Of a stretch of 64,000 bases of DNA, positions 10,801 through 17,451 are shown piece after piece (within the stretch, counting starts at the first letter, position 1; every line of letters starts with the position of its first letter). Made by a program: the position numbers and the translations under genes. Source of the DNA: Trinickia sp036384755 (lineage in GTDB: Bacteria > Pseudomonadota > Gammaproteobacteria > Burkholderiales > Burkholderiaceae); assembly GCA_036384755.1 (NCBI GenBank), contig DASVLS010000032.1, positions 1-64,000 of the forward strand. Reading direction: 5' to 3'. The notes beneath the pieces were generated by a model, which did not search any database, was not told the DNA's origin, and saw nothing but the letters and a program-made list of their open reading frames with translations.

Positions 10801-11093
10801 GCGAATCGAAGGATATCGAGCAGATGCTCTCGCACCTGCACGCCACGCAGCCGGGCGCGCATGCGCCGCAGCCGGCTCACGACGGGGGCGCGCGGCACGA
10901 GCACGACGGGGGGGCTCGGCACCGGCACGATGGTCCGCCGCACAAGGCGGGGGCATTGCAAGGCGCCGGCCGCACGGCGTTCACGGCGCAACTGCGCGAC
11001 GCCGGGCCGATCGGAAAGATTTTGCAGGCGCGCCGCATGGTGCATTCCGTGGTCGGGGCCGTGGCCGGACATGGCGCTGAGCCCACGAGCTAA
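1806..11093 (+). CDS. Giant LEPR/DUF4347 repeat adhesin (3095 aa)
   Basis: This is a very large, repetitive and probably secreted surface protein. Residues 5-14 read LEPRHLFDGS, the motif found at the start of DUF4347-type adhesins. A His-rich segment follows at about 29-70, then a DUF4347 domain at about 82-245. Residues about 250-1890 are DUF11-like repeats, marked by recurrent VTYTITVT and GDTVTYAMTYT strands. An SdrD-B-like domain (GRVWQDVG...DGTYTFGALP) lies at about 1898-1990. Three similar cadherin-like repeats occupy about 2330-2830, and a putative Ig domain about 2898-3000. The C-terminus is again His-rich. No classical signal peptide, LPxTG signal or RTX nonapeptides are visible. 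The four following same-strand genes look like its exporter, so I infer it is secreted and perhaps processed by them. Adhesion is inferred from the domain types. Confidence 0.85.
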   Translation: MRLILEPRHLFDGSVAAVAAKTTHAALEQHPHHHEAAGEHGTHHHGTHHHSDSNHEAGSHRSTDASHANADVPALAPNPKATEILFVDPRVSNWQTLASSVGKNVQVVVIDPNRDGISQVTEALQGRSDLKSIQFLTYGSAGQIELGNAPITADTLAAAKQQVASWSDHLSANADIEFWGCDVGQGASGQQFVDTVHALTGAQVGASTDATGAASLGGDWTLERTTGVLAVGSPFSESAIAAYHGVLDTPVPSVSFVASTVPHDVLLGGTFTETVQFQNTASNAAGYGPFIDLYVPTDSAESATLTSATYLGAAVTVEQVTLSTNVAGHVGTLGALHPLALDSSGNPLFVAAPAGYQAGDTMYVLQLPFGSYTPGEPAAQIQLTFSVANTTELSSMHSGQALNIAAIGGFQYGADPVNNPATDPSIRGTTGSASVTNASDGLVTAATQISLIDVSATTDLHEGETATGPDFPFDYVITLQPAPVTQSDPMQSVTFTFTLPDQVQYTNGTISFTEPSGVHGTATFNPKPGSVSGAGGTVTVTFTSLSTDAANTPTVIKIPVFVPQFDASGASILGAAGQPRTIDTTAIYSYSGSWTAVTGSLDHSAGAQTISGDSTANTESTAFVAKSLAIQVTDDAPSGNIVPGEIVDYSINFQVSDYYSLNQLNIADLIGDGITLLAPADVGYAAPTLSLTTGGSTRSISFGDVSNNVEQTINGQSVAESGSNANWNYSRDDAGGTANPGATSLTFSIGELIEANLGGAAFAGVLQGGAVNGSGGPTQGTITFKAKVLDKYTNVNGQDSLREKDQISDTVTTSGTSASVVTVDNNEQTITGTNGTVSDGSSVTDEVAPGQLVLQVVAVNGQTADLTDIKPGDTVTYAMTYTLTTGDYGNLNLTAYLPLPVFSTTDPLSNGGNVSTYGQDTTDAFPTAGTYKVVNPLSGEATPTVTADGTANSLSFNFGDRDDPTNTAGQQVVVYFSTVASNKPFANGLQLTTQGGSSYTNSEGQTLAAAAIKQVPLQEPELATKTGVVSIVGDGGASKGAYSGDASNASTVTWTSQTNTTPSGGAGSPFAAAGTPAGTNPFTGNGDPLSADNLNVTGGDGGDLARVVSTVQNQGGSTAYDVTIQGTLPAGFSTSDVQNFAIYDSSGNQIDAGVTAAQYFQAGGVKLNSSIAAHDNVYVVYDLRLPTAQETGDTLTFAGNVVNWASVAGGVASGNGFVSGSGASAQVVGENAAALADTATANLSAPSVTKTVTSASDTGDIPLTGSNNVALGETVTYTITVTLPQGTTANGSSDVTLTDSLPAGMTFGSLGSVTFTGVSSPGGPGAVTATVSGSTITFDLGSSLTNSQVDANGTITLTYTATVNSTDTPADGTARTNSVVVNYDSTLTSPAATATIHEVDPHVTETISIKDTNSGSTVAANGTVYSNEDLTYTVTLTNTGDAPAQDLADLINLPSGLSYVPGSLTYVSGGSGGSTSDTSGLAVGLTSLGVGQSATFTFRATVSPNQPAGSSITVDTPNDGTSGTYYSQPGTAQGHQYTDNASATVQIGQITPVLSITGESNGTDTVHTPAQTNTQTSVQATVGEIVTFHAYVQVPEGANPTTLDFSLPPGLAYLNDGSAKIAFVSPNGDLVSSDPTLSGVAQFQDGNSGGANYVDPATGTTTAGDVATFKPTTQLPSSVVTTTGGHVSIDLSTLSNNDGSPIGNYVLVEFNAVVSNVAGNVQGAAAMATTLTVGGVTSNTVNVSVEEPNVSITKTATAVDNATGTVTYQVTVKNTGGSTAYNVTVDDPAVANEGNVTFVSATGDGVGGAGQAGTTASDLNYAIGQLGVGGTEVITYTVQVAPGQTVQNDTAAAVWQSLPGQQTFDGSTGGAVGAATGARDFDSSVGAPDSYRATATTQIATASGRVWQDVGNDPTTFATSGGSADTGLGGITVTAQVTEGDGTVITETTTTAADGTYTFGALPQGTVVISLPAAGSGGLAADETLTYNDGNAVTGSPASASFTANGDAHSNVDFSYQAPDTAPSITQWGGNADSYVEGGPPVRLSGPGSSITDTQLDALGGDYSGTTLTLQRYNGGTPSPSATDVFAAVGPLALAGGTVTYNGTSVGTYTEVGGKLSITFSAGATSTTVGEVLDNLAYASTDTTTVSTGIQIGATIDDHNVALAQGTGGNMVSTPVFVTINEVPGAGSSAVTFTEPNDSSPSAAAIAVDPTVTVTSTDTFSGATVQISGNYRPGEDVLVVTGSLPTGVTASFDAATGTMTLTGTNLDAATVQSALRAISYYDNSDTPSTTTRDVTISVSDEVTHATTTAAVSTVDVVATNDSPVLNDVPVTATSLEDNGVPSGAVGMLVSQLTGNGNVTDTDGAGAHDGQTPGAAGVAVTAADTTEGTWWYSTDNGATWTKFAGQGLTAISQNNALHLVADGNTRIYFEPAQANWNGTVNNALTFRAWDQFDGVANGTISALPSTGTFGQGANTAASAYSSADETIPLHVAAVNDAPIASGSATMPTIPEDTSAPAPQTVGALFGSHFDDSADQQQSGANADGSTANPLAGVAITGNAADASQGSWQYSTDNGASWHTIATTGLGDSSALVLSSSAQLRFVPAANFNGVPGQLTTRLIDASSMPVTNTVTGAQLAATDIAIAGVDVSGAHHGGTSAVSAQTVPLGIEITPVNDAPIASGTASIGPVKQDDRDPAGSSVTTLFGGDFNDSADQQHSASNPTGSTANTLAGIAIVGDTATSAQGAWQYSSDGGKTWTNVPTTGLSDSNALVLAATDSLRFLPSGTFSGTPGALAVRLIDSSGTAPIVDASGVNLGAVGGTSAYSADTVALTTQISSSNRPVLSTQTPLIPDFNAPNDYNKLGPRVNPNDPYSASEQHFPDDGLVPPAEGRGYRPSLYGEPIIPQVWLTGSVGSRFIIEQQQSVIAVPSDLFNDTYPNAELQYDARMPGGAPLPPWLAFDARNLTFTGTPPEGSHGTVEVEIVAHDQFGNQATATFQITVGRESKDIEQMLSHLHATQPGAHAPQPAHDGGARHEHDGGARHRHDGPPHKAGALQGAGRTAFTAQLRDAGPIGKILQARRMVHSVVGAVAGHGAEPTS
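8806..10300 (+). repeat. Three tandem cadherin-like protein repeats within the adhesin
   Basis: Three consecutive units, at about 8806-9290, 9328-9830 and 9838-10300, share the order: acidic opening, then GVAVTA or AGVAITG or AGIAIVG, then W-x-YS(T/S)D-G-x-x-W, then ALxL, then R(F/I)xP or YFEP. The second and third units are the closest pair (DDSADQQ and NDSADQQ). They are internal duplications of one domain of about 165 residues. Confidence 0.7.
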
Positions 11094-11130
11094 TCGAAAG
11101 CGAACAAGACATCAACGATTGAACGCCAAT

Positions 11131-12870
11131 ATGAAAAGCACATTCAATAGCCGCCGCGTCGCGGGACGAGCGGGGAAAGCAGGGGATCGGCAAAGCATCG
11201 CGCACGAACAGGGCGCGGACCGCCGGCCGGGACGCGTGCGCGCTGTCGCCGCGGTGCGGGCCACGGGCTTGACGCTGCTCTCGGCCGCGGTGCTGTCCGC
11301 CTGCGCGATCAAGCCGGAGCCGATCAGCCAAGCCGAGCACCTCAAGCGTGCGCAGGACGATTACAAGACGCTTTATTCGACGTACGTGCCGCTCACGCGG
11401 CCGCTTACGCTGTCGGACGCCATTTCGCGGGCGCTCAAGTACAACTACAACGCGCGGCTCGCAAAAACCGAGCAGACGCTGCAAGATCGGCAACTCGACC
11501 TTGCCATCGCGCAGATGCTGCCGCGTCTTGCGGCCAACGCCGGCTATACGTGGCGCAACAACGATAATGCGGCCGAGAGCGTGTCCGAACTCACGCGGCA
11601 GCGATCGCTCGAGTATTCGTTCTCCGAGCAGCCGTCGCACGCCACGGCCTCACTCGAGCTTTCGTGGAATTTGCTCGATCTCGGCGTCAGCTATTTCCAA
11701 GCGAAGCAGCAGGGGTACCGCACGTACGCGGCGGTCGAGCGTCGCCGTAAAGTCATCGACGACATCGTCAAGAGCACGCAAGAGGCGTATTGGAAGGCCG
11801 TCGCGGCCGATCGTCTGCTGCCGCGCCTGAAGCCGCTGCTCGCCGAGGCCGACAAGATGCTCGAGAACTCGCGCGAGGCGAGCCGTCAGAAGCTCGTCCC
11901 GCAACTGCAAGGGCTCGACTACCAGCAGAACATGCTCTCCGTGGTGGGCCAGCTGCGCCGCATGCAGACCGATCTGAATACGGCCCGCGTGCAGCTGGCG
12001 TCGCTCATCGACGTGCCGACCGACGCGCCGATCCAATTCGCGCCGATGGATCTCGACCTTTCGACGTCGCCCGCCAAGGTCGATCCGCGCAAGCTCGAAG
12101 CGCTGGGCCTCGCCATGCGCCCGGAACTGCGCGAAGAGGCGTATCAAGAGAAGATCGACCAGCAGGACGTCTACAAGGAAATCGTCAAGATGATGCCGGG
12201 CGTGGGCGTGCTCGGCAGCCTCAACTACGACAGCAACCAGTATTTGTACAACCCGAATTGGGCGCAGCTCGGCGTGAACGCCACGTTCAATCTCGTGAAC
12301 CTGATCGAGGGGCCGAAGGCGATTTCGGCGGCCAAGGCCTCCGTGGAAGTGTCGCGCCAGCGTCGCCTCGCGCTCAGCGTCGCCGTGCTCACGCAGGTGA
12401 ATTTGAGCTATCAGCAATATTTGGCGTCGGTCGAGGATCTGGACATCGCCAAGCAGATCAACGACGTCGAGCAGCAGATCCGAGTCGCTTCGGCCAACGA
12501 GGCGAGCGCGCAGGAAGAGTCGGAGGCGGACCGCATTCGGCGCGATCTGGCCTCGATGGTCGCCGAGTTCAGCTACGACCGCACGATCGCGCAGGTGCAC
12601 ACGGCGCTCACCAATCTCTACACGTCCGTCGGCGTCGACCTCGTCCCGCCCAATGCCGACACGGACAATCTCGCGCAACTCAGCGAGCGCGTGAAGGCGG
12701 CAATCGCGGGTTGGGAGGCGGGGCAACTGCCCGACATCGCGATGGCCTTGCCGGCGGCTTCGACGTTGGGCGAGTCGGGCGCTACGCCGGCCGCTCGAGC
12801 GGCAGGTGTGCAGGCGGCATCCGCCGTGCCGGTCGCCGCGACCTCGCAGACTCATCTCGCCGCGCAATAA
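11131..12870 (+). CDS. TolC-family outer-membrane efflux/secretion lipoprotein
   Basis: The 579-residue product has an N-terminal export region ending in the lipobox LSAC. Two outer-membrane-factor repeats follow, with long alpha-helical hairpins such as LSDAISRALKYNYNARL and IAQVHTALTNLYTSVGVDL. It would form the outer-membrane duct of a tripartite exporter. I chose the ATG at 11131 because the frame upstream of it overlaps the adhesin gene. The predicted n-region is unusually long, about 45 residues before the hydrophobic stretch. The gene starts 37 bp after the adhesin stop and is followed by HlyD-type adaptors, so it probably serves adhesin export. A general efflux role cannot be excluded from sequence alone. 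Confidence 0.85.
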   Translation: MKSTFNSRRVAGRAGKAGDRQSIAHEQGADRRPGRVRAVAAVRATGLTLLSAAVLSACAIKPEPISQAEHLKRAQDDYKTLYSTYVPLTRPLTLSDAISRALKYNYNARLAKTEQTLQDRQLDLAIAQMLPRLAANAGYTWRNNDNAAESVSELTRQRSLEYSFSEQPSHATASLELSWNLLDLGVSYFQAKQQGYRTYAAVERRRKVIDDIVKSTQEAYWKAVAADRLLPRLKPLLAEADKMLENSREASRQKLVPQLQGLDYQQNMLSVVGQLRRMQTDLNTARVQLASLIDVPTDAPIQFAPMDLDLSTSPAKVDPRKLEALGLAMRPELREEAYQEKIDQQDVYKEIVKMMPGVGVLGSLNYDSNQYLYNPNWAQLGVNATFNLVNLIEGPKAISAAKASVEVSRQRRLALSVAVLTQVNLSYQQYLASVEDLDIAKQINDVEQQIRVASANEASAQEESEADRIRRDLASMVAEFSYDRTIAQVHTALTNLYTSVGVDLVPPNADTDNLAQLSERVKAAIAGWEAGQLPDIAMALPAASTLGESGATPAARAAGVQAASAVPVAATSQTHLAAQ

Positions 12871-12909
12871 GCGCTCAGTCGTTAGACGGTTAGGAAAGTT
12901 GGGAAAGTC

Positions 12910-13812
12910 ATGAAAGTGCATCACCCGCGCGCCCAAGGGGCTGCGAAACTCATCGCGCTTGCGTCCGTCGTTCTGGCCGGCGCAGGCGTCGCGGCCGCGT
13001 TCGCCGCGCAGGCGCCCGGCTCGGCGCCCGCGCCGACGCCCAAGGTCGCGGCATTGCCGGTCGCCGCACAATCGCACGCGGCAGCGTCGTCGTCGATTTC
13101 GACATCGCCGCAACCGGCTTTGCCGGCCCGCGACATCCGCGTCCAGCTCGTCGCCGATACGATTGCCACGATCGGAGCGCCGATGCCGGGGCGGCTCGCT
13201 CAGTTTCCGCTGCGCGACGGCGATCGATTCAAGCAAGGGCAGATCCTCGCCCGTTTCGACTGCGGCGAAAAAGAGGCCGCGCTCGCGCATGCGCGGGCCG
13301 TGCTGGAAAGCCGCAAATCGGTGAACGAAAGCAAGCAGCGCTTGCGTGCGCTCGGCACGTCCAGCGAAGTGGAATACAAAGTCGCCGCGGCGGACGAGAA
13401 GCAGGCGGCGGCGGACGTGCAAGCGGCGCAGACGCTCGTGGCGAACTGCGCCGTCGTCGCGCCGTTCAGCGGCCGCGTCTCGGCCGTCTACACGCACAAC
13501 TATCAGTACCTTCAAACCGGTGCGCCGATGCTCGAAGTATTGAGCGACAAGGGCCTCGAGCTCGAGATGATCGTGCCGTCGATGTGGCTTTCCTGGCTCA
13601 AGCCGGGCAGCCCACTGAACGTGAAGATCGACGAGACGGGCAAGACGTATCCCGCCACGCTTGCGCGCCTCTCGGGCAAGGTCGATGCCGTGAGCCGCTC
13701 CGTCAAGGTCTACGCGCACATCGATAAGCCGTCCGATTCGCTTTTGCCGGGCATGAGCGGCCACGCGATTTTTGCGCCGCCCGCCGGCGTGTCGTTGTCG
13801 TCGCAACAATGA
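12910..13812 (+). CDS. HlyD/RND-type periplasmic adaptor
   Basis: This 300-residue membrane-fusion protein has an N-terminal signal or anchor helix (residues about 12-35) and an Ala/Pro-rich linker. The lipoyl half-motifs are GAPMPGRLAQFPLRDGDRF and VVAPFSGRVSAVY, separated by a short alpha-helical hairpin (EAALAHARAVLESRKS to QTLVANC). A beta-barrel follows. A GGAAAGT-like ribosome site precedes the ATG. Its stop overlaps the next start in ATGA (13809-13812), which indicates translational coupling. It should bridge an inner-membrane component to the TolC protein. The inner-membrane partner here is not an ABC or RND permease but, by position, one of the two following fusion proteins. Confidence 0.82.
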   Translation: MKVHHPRAQGAAKLIALASVVLAGAGVAAAFAAQAPGSAPAPTPKVAALPVAAQSHAAASSSISTSPQPALPARDIRVQLVADTIATIGAPMPGRLAQFPLRDGDRFKQGQILARFDCGEKEAALAHARAVLESRKSVNESKQRLRALGTSSEVEYKVAAADEKQAAADVQAAQTLVANCAVVAPFSGRVSAVYTHNYQYLQTGAPMLEVLSDKGLELEMIVPSMWLSWLKPGSPLNVKIDETGKTYPATLARLSGKVDAVSRSVKVYAHIDKPSDSLLPGMSGHAIFAPPAGVSLSSQQ

Positions 13813-15170
13813 ACTCGCCCGCAGGCGCGCTCAACTATCAGCTTTTGCGGCTGGGCGCGGTGCTCGCTCTGGAGCGGCGGGCCCGCGCGGCGGCCCGAGA
13901 CGAACTCGGCTTTCTGATCGTCAACGAGACGGCGGGCGTCGTGCCCTATCAGCAGGCGGCGTTGTGGCAGGACGGCTCGGCAGGCGCCGAGCCGCTCATC
14001 CTTTCCGGCGTCGCATCGGCTGAACGCGGCGGGCCATATTACCTCTGGCTCGAACGCGTGTTCGCGATTCTGGCCAACGACGACGCACGCGGCGCCGCGG
14101 CCGTCGAGCCGCGCGTCGTACGTCCCGAGCAATTGCCCGAAGCGCTCGCGACCGAATGGCCCGAGTGGTTTCCGGCGGAGGCGCTCTTGTGCCCCCTCGC
14201 TTGGCGCGATAGCGCGCCGATCGGGTATCTGCTGCTTGGCCGCGCCGATGCATGGGCCGATAGCGATCTGCACTTGCTCGACGCGCTGGCGGGCGCCTAC
14301 GCGCAGAGCTTGCTGCTGCACCGGCGCGATCGCAAGCCCGGGGTGTTGCAGCGGTTGGCGCTTCGCAAACGCCAAATGGCGATCGCGGCCGCCGTGTTGC
14401 TGGCTATCGCGCTTTTTCCGGTACGCGAATCGGTGCTCGCGCCGGCGGAGATCGTGCCGATCGAGCCCGCGGCCGTGCGCGCCCCATTCGACGGCGTGGT
14501 CGGCGCGCTTCGCGTCGAGCCGAATCAGCCGGTGCGTGCGGGACAGTTGCTGGTCTCGTTCGACCGCACGCAACTCCAAACGCGCTACGAGGTCGCCAAG
14601 AAAGCGCTCGACATGGCGCGAGAAGAGTTTGCGGATACTTCGCAGCAGGCCATGAGCGACGATCGCGCGAAAGCGCGGCTCGCCATGCTCGCCAGTAAAG
14701 TCGACCAGGATCAGGCGGAACTGGCCTACGACGAAGACATGCTGCAGCGCGCGCAGATCGTTTCGCCCGTGGACGGCGTAGCGATATTCGACGACAGCAG
14801 CGAATGGATCGGCAAGCCCGTCGTGCTCGGCGAACGGATCATGGTCGTTGCCTCGCCCGCGCGCACGCAACTGCAAATCGAAGTGCCGGCCAGTTCGGTC
14901 GTCTCGTTCGACCGGGGCGCCGAAGTCGTCTTTTTCAGCAACCTGCGGCCCGACCGGCCCGCCTACGGCAAGCTGACCTTCGCGAGCTATTCCAGTACGG
15001 TCGCGGCCGACGGCGTGATGTCGTACGCCTTTCGCGCGTCGCTCGAGCATGCTTCGGCGTTGCGGCTGGGCTTGAAGGGAACCGCGAAGATTTACGGGCC
15101 GCGCCGCGCGCTCGTGCTTTGGCTGCTCCGGCGGCCGTTGACGGTGGTGCGCGAATGGCTGTCGATTTGA
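13809..15170 (+). CDS. GAF-like domain/HlyD fusion membrane protein
   Basis: The 453-residue protein has two halves. Residues about 1-175 form a soluble, GAF-like region that includes LLCPLAWRDSAPIGYLLLG and DLHLLDALAGAYAQSLLLH. A single transmembrane segment at about 195-212 (MAIAAAVLLAIALFPV) follows. After it comes an HlyD-like periplasmic part with lipoyl halves (VRAPFDGVVGALRVEPNQPV and IVSPVDGVAIFDD), a coiled hairpin and a barrel. It overlaps the upstream gene by 4 nt and the downstream gene by 16 nt. The layout places a possible cytosolic sensor or docking domain on an export adaptor. Its ligand is unknown, and the GAF call is my reading of fold-type features rather than a search result. 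Confidence 0.7.
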   Translation: MNSPAGALNYQLLRLGAVLALERRARAAARDELGFLIVNETAGVVPYQQAALWQDGSAGAEPLILSGVASAERGGPYYLWLERVFAILANDDARGAAAVEPRVVRPEQLPEALATEWPEWFPAEALLCPLAWRDSAPIGYLLLGRADAWADSDLHLLDALAGAYAQSLLLHRRDRKPGVLQRLALRKRQMAIAAAVLLAIALFPVRESVLAPAEIVPIEPAAVRAPFDGVVGALRVEPNQPVRAGQLLVSFDRTQLQTRYEVAKKALDMAREEFADTSQQAMSDDRAKARLAMLASKVDQDQAELAYDEDMLQRAQIVSPVDGVAIFDDSSEWIGKPVVLGERIMVVASPARTQLQIEVPASSVVSFDRGAEVVFFSNLRPDRPAYGKLTFASYSSTVAADGVMSYAFRASLEHASALRLGLKGTAKIYGPRRALVLWLLRRPLTVVREWLSI

Positions 15171-17326
15171 ACGCGGCGGTGGACGAGACGAGTCGAGCCG
15201 ACGTGCCGGATCAGGCGGGGGAGGCGCCGCCCGTCGCCTTGCCGCCGCTGCGCGAAGACTTGAAACTGATGCCGGGCCCATCGAGCGCCGACGGCGGCCC
15301 GACATGGACCTTGCACGATCCGGCGCGACATCGATTCATCCGCATCGGCTGGTTGGAATTCGAAGTGCTGGCGCGCTGGGCGCTCGGCAATACCGAAGCC
15401 GTGGCTCGTTCGATTGCGGCCGAGACGACGATACGCGCCACTTCGCAAGACGTCGTCGAGGTGCTGAGCTTCGCCTACCGCGCGGGACTGACCGCGCCCA
15501 CCGACGCCCGCACGACCGAGCGTTTCGCCGCGGAGCGTGCCGCCGAACGATTGTCGCCCGCGCGCTGGCTGCTGAAAAACTACCTGTCGATCAAGCTCCG
15601 CCTGGTCAATCCCGACCGCGTGCTGTCGAGCGTCGTGCCGCGCATCGGCTGGGTATTCACGCGCGGCTTCGCGATCACGCTCGCGTCGCTCGCCGTGCTC
15701 GGCTTCTATTTGATTAGCCGCCAATGGGATGCGTACACGCACAGCTTGCTGCATTTGTTCTCGCTGCGCGGGGCGGCGCTCGTCGGGCTCGCGCTCGCTT
15801 CCGCGAAAGTCGTCCATGAAATCGGTCACGGCGTCATGGCCAAACGGATGGGCTGTCGCGTGCCTGCCATGGGGGTCGCGTTTCTCGTGCTCTGGCCCGT
15901 GCTCTGGACCGACACGACCGATGCCTGGCGCCTCACCGATCGCCGACGCCGGCTCGCGATCGATGCGGCTGGGATGCTGGCCGAAACCACGCTCGCGGTC
16001 TTCGCCTCGCTTGCATGGTCGGTCTTGCCCGACGGCGCGTTGCGAACCGGCGCATTCTTGCTTTCCAGTTCGACCTGGCTGCTGACGATCGCGATCAACG
16101 TCAACCCGCTCATGCGCTTCGACGGCTATTTTTTGCTGTCCGATTGGCTCGAGGTGCCGAACCTGCAGGAGCGCGGATTCGCGATGGGCCGCTGGTGGCT
16201 GCGCGAGACGCTGTTCGGGCTCGGCGATCCGCCGCCCGAGCACTTTCCGCGCGACAAGCGGCGAATCGTGATCGGCTACGCGCTCGCCTGCATGGTGTAT
16301 CGCTTCACGCTGTTTCTCGGCATCGCGCTCGTCGTCTATCACATGGCGTTCAAGGCGCTCGGCATCTTCCTCATGTGCGTCGAGATCGGTTGGTTTCTCG
16401 TGCGCCCCATCGTCGGAGAAATACGTGTCTGGCACGCACGGCTCGGCGCCAAGCGTCCGGATCGGCGCGCGCTCGTCCCGCTCGCCTGCTGCGCGATCGC
16501 GCTGCTCGTGCTGGTCGTCCCCTGGCGGCGCGAGGTCTCGGCACCGGCGCTCCTGCGGGCCGCCAAGCAGGCGACGCTCTATGTCGCCGAACCGGGCCGG
16601 CTCGTGAAGCAATCGGCGAACGGCGCGGTCGTGGCGGCCGGGCAGCCCATCTTCGAACTCGAATCGCCGACCGTCGAATATCACAAGGCGGTCGCGCTCG
16701 CGTCGTTGTCGGGCGTGGAGAGCCGGATGAAAGGCCAATCGTTCGATCCGGAGCAGGCGGCCATGATCGGTGTGGGCGAACAGGAGTTGCAAGGCGCCAT
16801 CGCCGCCGTCGATCAAGTTGCCGCGCAAGAGGCGCTGTTGACGGTTCGAGCACCGTTCGCCGGGGTCGTCACCGACGTGCCCCCGATGCGCGAAGGCGAA
16901 TGGCTGCCGCGTCGCGCGGCGCTCGCGATGCTGATCGATCCTTCTTCGGCCGCCGTCGAAGCGTTCGTGGGCGAGGCCGATCTGCCGCGTGTGCATCCGG
17001 GTGCGCATGCGCGATTTTTTCCCGAGAATGGCGACCCGAGCGTCGATCTCGTGGTCTCGCGCATCGAGACGAGTTCCGCGCGCGTGCTGGACGTCACGGA
17101 ACTCGCGTCCATTTACGGCGGCGGCATAGCCGTACGCAAGACCGCCGATTCCAAACTCATTCCCGAAACGGCCGTGTATCGCGCGACGCTCGTGCCGCGC
17201 GATGGGCACGTCAAAGCGTGGCGTCGCCTGCGGGGGCAGGTGGTCATCGACGGCGATCGGGCGAGCCTATTGGGCCAAATCTACCGCAGGGCGGTCGCGG
17301 TGCTGATCAGCGAGAGCCAGATCTAA
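15155..17326 (+). CDS. PqqD-like/M50 metalloprotease/HlyD fusion (putative peptide zinc metalloprotease)
   Basis: The 723-residue multi-domain membrane protein matches the 'putative peptide zinc metalloprotease' type. Residues about 33-120 (LREDLKL, PTWTLHDPARHRFIRIG, FAYRAGLT) resemble the PqqD/RRE fold that binds leader peptides. A polytopic site-2-protease core follows with zinc motif HEIGH at residues 221-225. The later conserved segment NPLMRFDGYFLLSD supplies the Asp ligand. The C-terminal third is periplasmic HlyD-like, with lipoyl halves YVAEPGRLVKQSANGAVV and TVRAPFAGVVTDVPP. I took the ATG at 15155, which overlaps the preceding gene by 16 nt. The active-site residues are intact, so catalysis is plausible. 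It may recognise and cleave the LEPR N-terminus of the adhesin during export, which is inference. Confidence 0.78.
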   Translation: MAVDLNAAVDETSRADVPDQAGEAPPVALPPLREDLKLMPGPSSADGGPTWTLHDPARHRFIRIGWLEFEVLARWALGNTEAVARSIAAETTIRATSQDVVEVLSFAYRAGLTAPTDARTTERFAAERAAERLSPARWLLKNYLSIKLRLVNPDRVLSSVVPRIGWVFTRGFAITLASLAVLGFYLISRQWDAYTHSLLHLFSLRGAALVGLALASAKVVHEIGHGVMAKRMGCRVPAMGVAFLVLWPVLWTDTTDAWRLTDRRRRLAIDAAGMLAETTLAVFASLAWSVLPDGALRTGAFLLSSSTWLLTIAINVNPLMRFDGYFLLSDWLEVPNLQERGFAMGRWWLRETLFGLGDPPPEHFPRDKRRIVIGYALACMVYRFTLFLGIALVVYHMAFKALGIFLMCVEIGWFLVRPIVGEIRVWHARLGAKRPDRRALVPLACCAIALLVLVVPWRREVSAPALLRAAKQATLYVAEPGRLVKQSANGAVVAAGQPIFELESPTVEYHKAVALASLSGVESRMKGQSFDPEQAAMIGVGEQELQGAIAAVDQVAAQEALLTVRAPFAGVVTDVPPMREGEWLPRRAALAMLIDPSSAAVEAFVGEADLPRVHPGAHARFFPENGDPSVDLVVSRIETSSARVLDVTELASIYGGGIAVRKTADSKLIPETAVYRATLVPRDGHVKAWRRLRGQVVIDGDRASLLGQIYRRAVAVLISESQI

Positions 17327-17395
17327 GGCGGAGTGCGGTCGATCGCGCCTACTTAGTCGGTTCGGTTGACGGTGTATAGATCATTGATGATGATT

Positions 17396-17424
17396 TTGTC
17401 AATCACGACGTTTGAATCTATACT
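17396..17424 (+). promoter_or_regulatory. Sigma-70-like promoter of the first TetR gene with operator-like repeat
   Basis: TTGTCA (17396-17401), a 17-bp spacer and TATACT (17419-17424) form a near-consensus promoter 27 bp before the ATG at 17452. GTCAATCACGAC, an imperfect inverted repeat starting at 17398, overlaps the -35 box. The same arrangement recurs before the paralogous TetR gene at 28122, which suggests a common operator. Confidence 0.6.
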
Positions 17425-17451
17425 GCCCTTCTGATCGAAATCGGAATCGTT

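Noticed and set aside
8808..11072. 754-codon minus-strand open frame
   Set aside because: Antisense shadow of the adhesin's cadherin-like repeats with no protein-like segments.
1806..11093. Classical type 1 secretion RTX adhesin
   Set aside because: No glycine-rich nonapeptide repeats, no C-terminal secretion signal of the RTX type and no ABC transporter gene in the operon.
11650..13809. 719-codon minus-strand open frame
   Set aside because: Antisense to the TolC and HlyD genes and composed of Arg/His/Leu filler.
15250..15510. A separate pqqD gene
   Set aside because: The PqqD-like sequence is the N-terminal domain of the M50/HlyD fusion at 15155, far from the pqq locus, and continues in frame into the protease.
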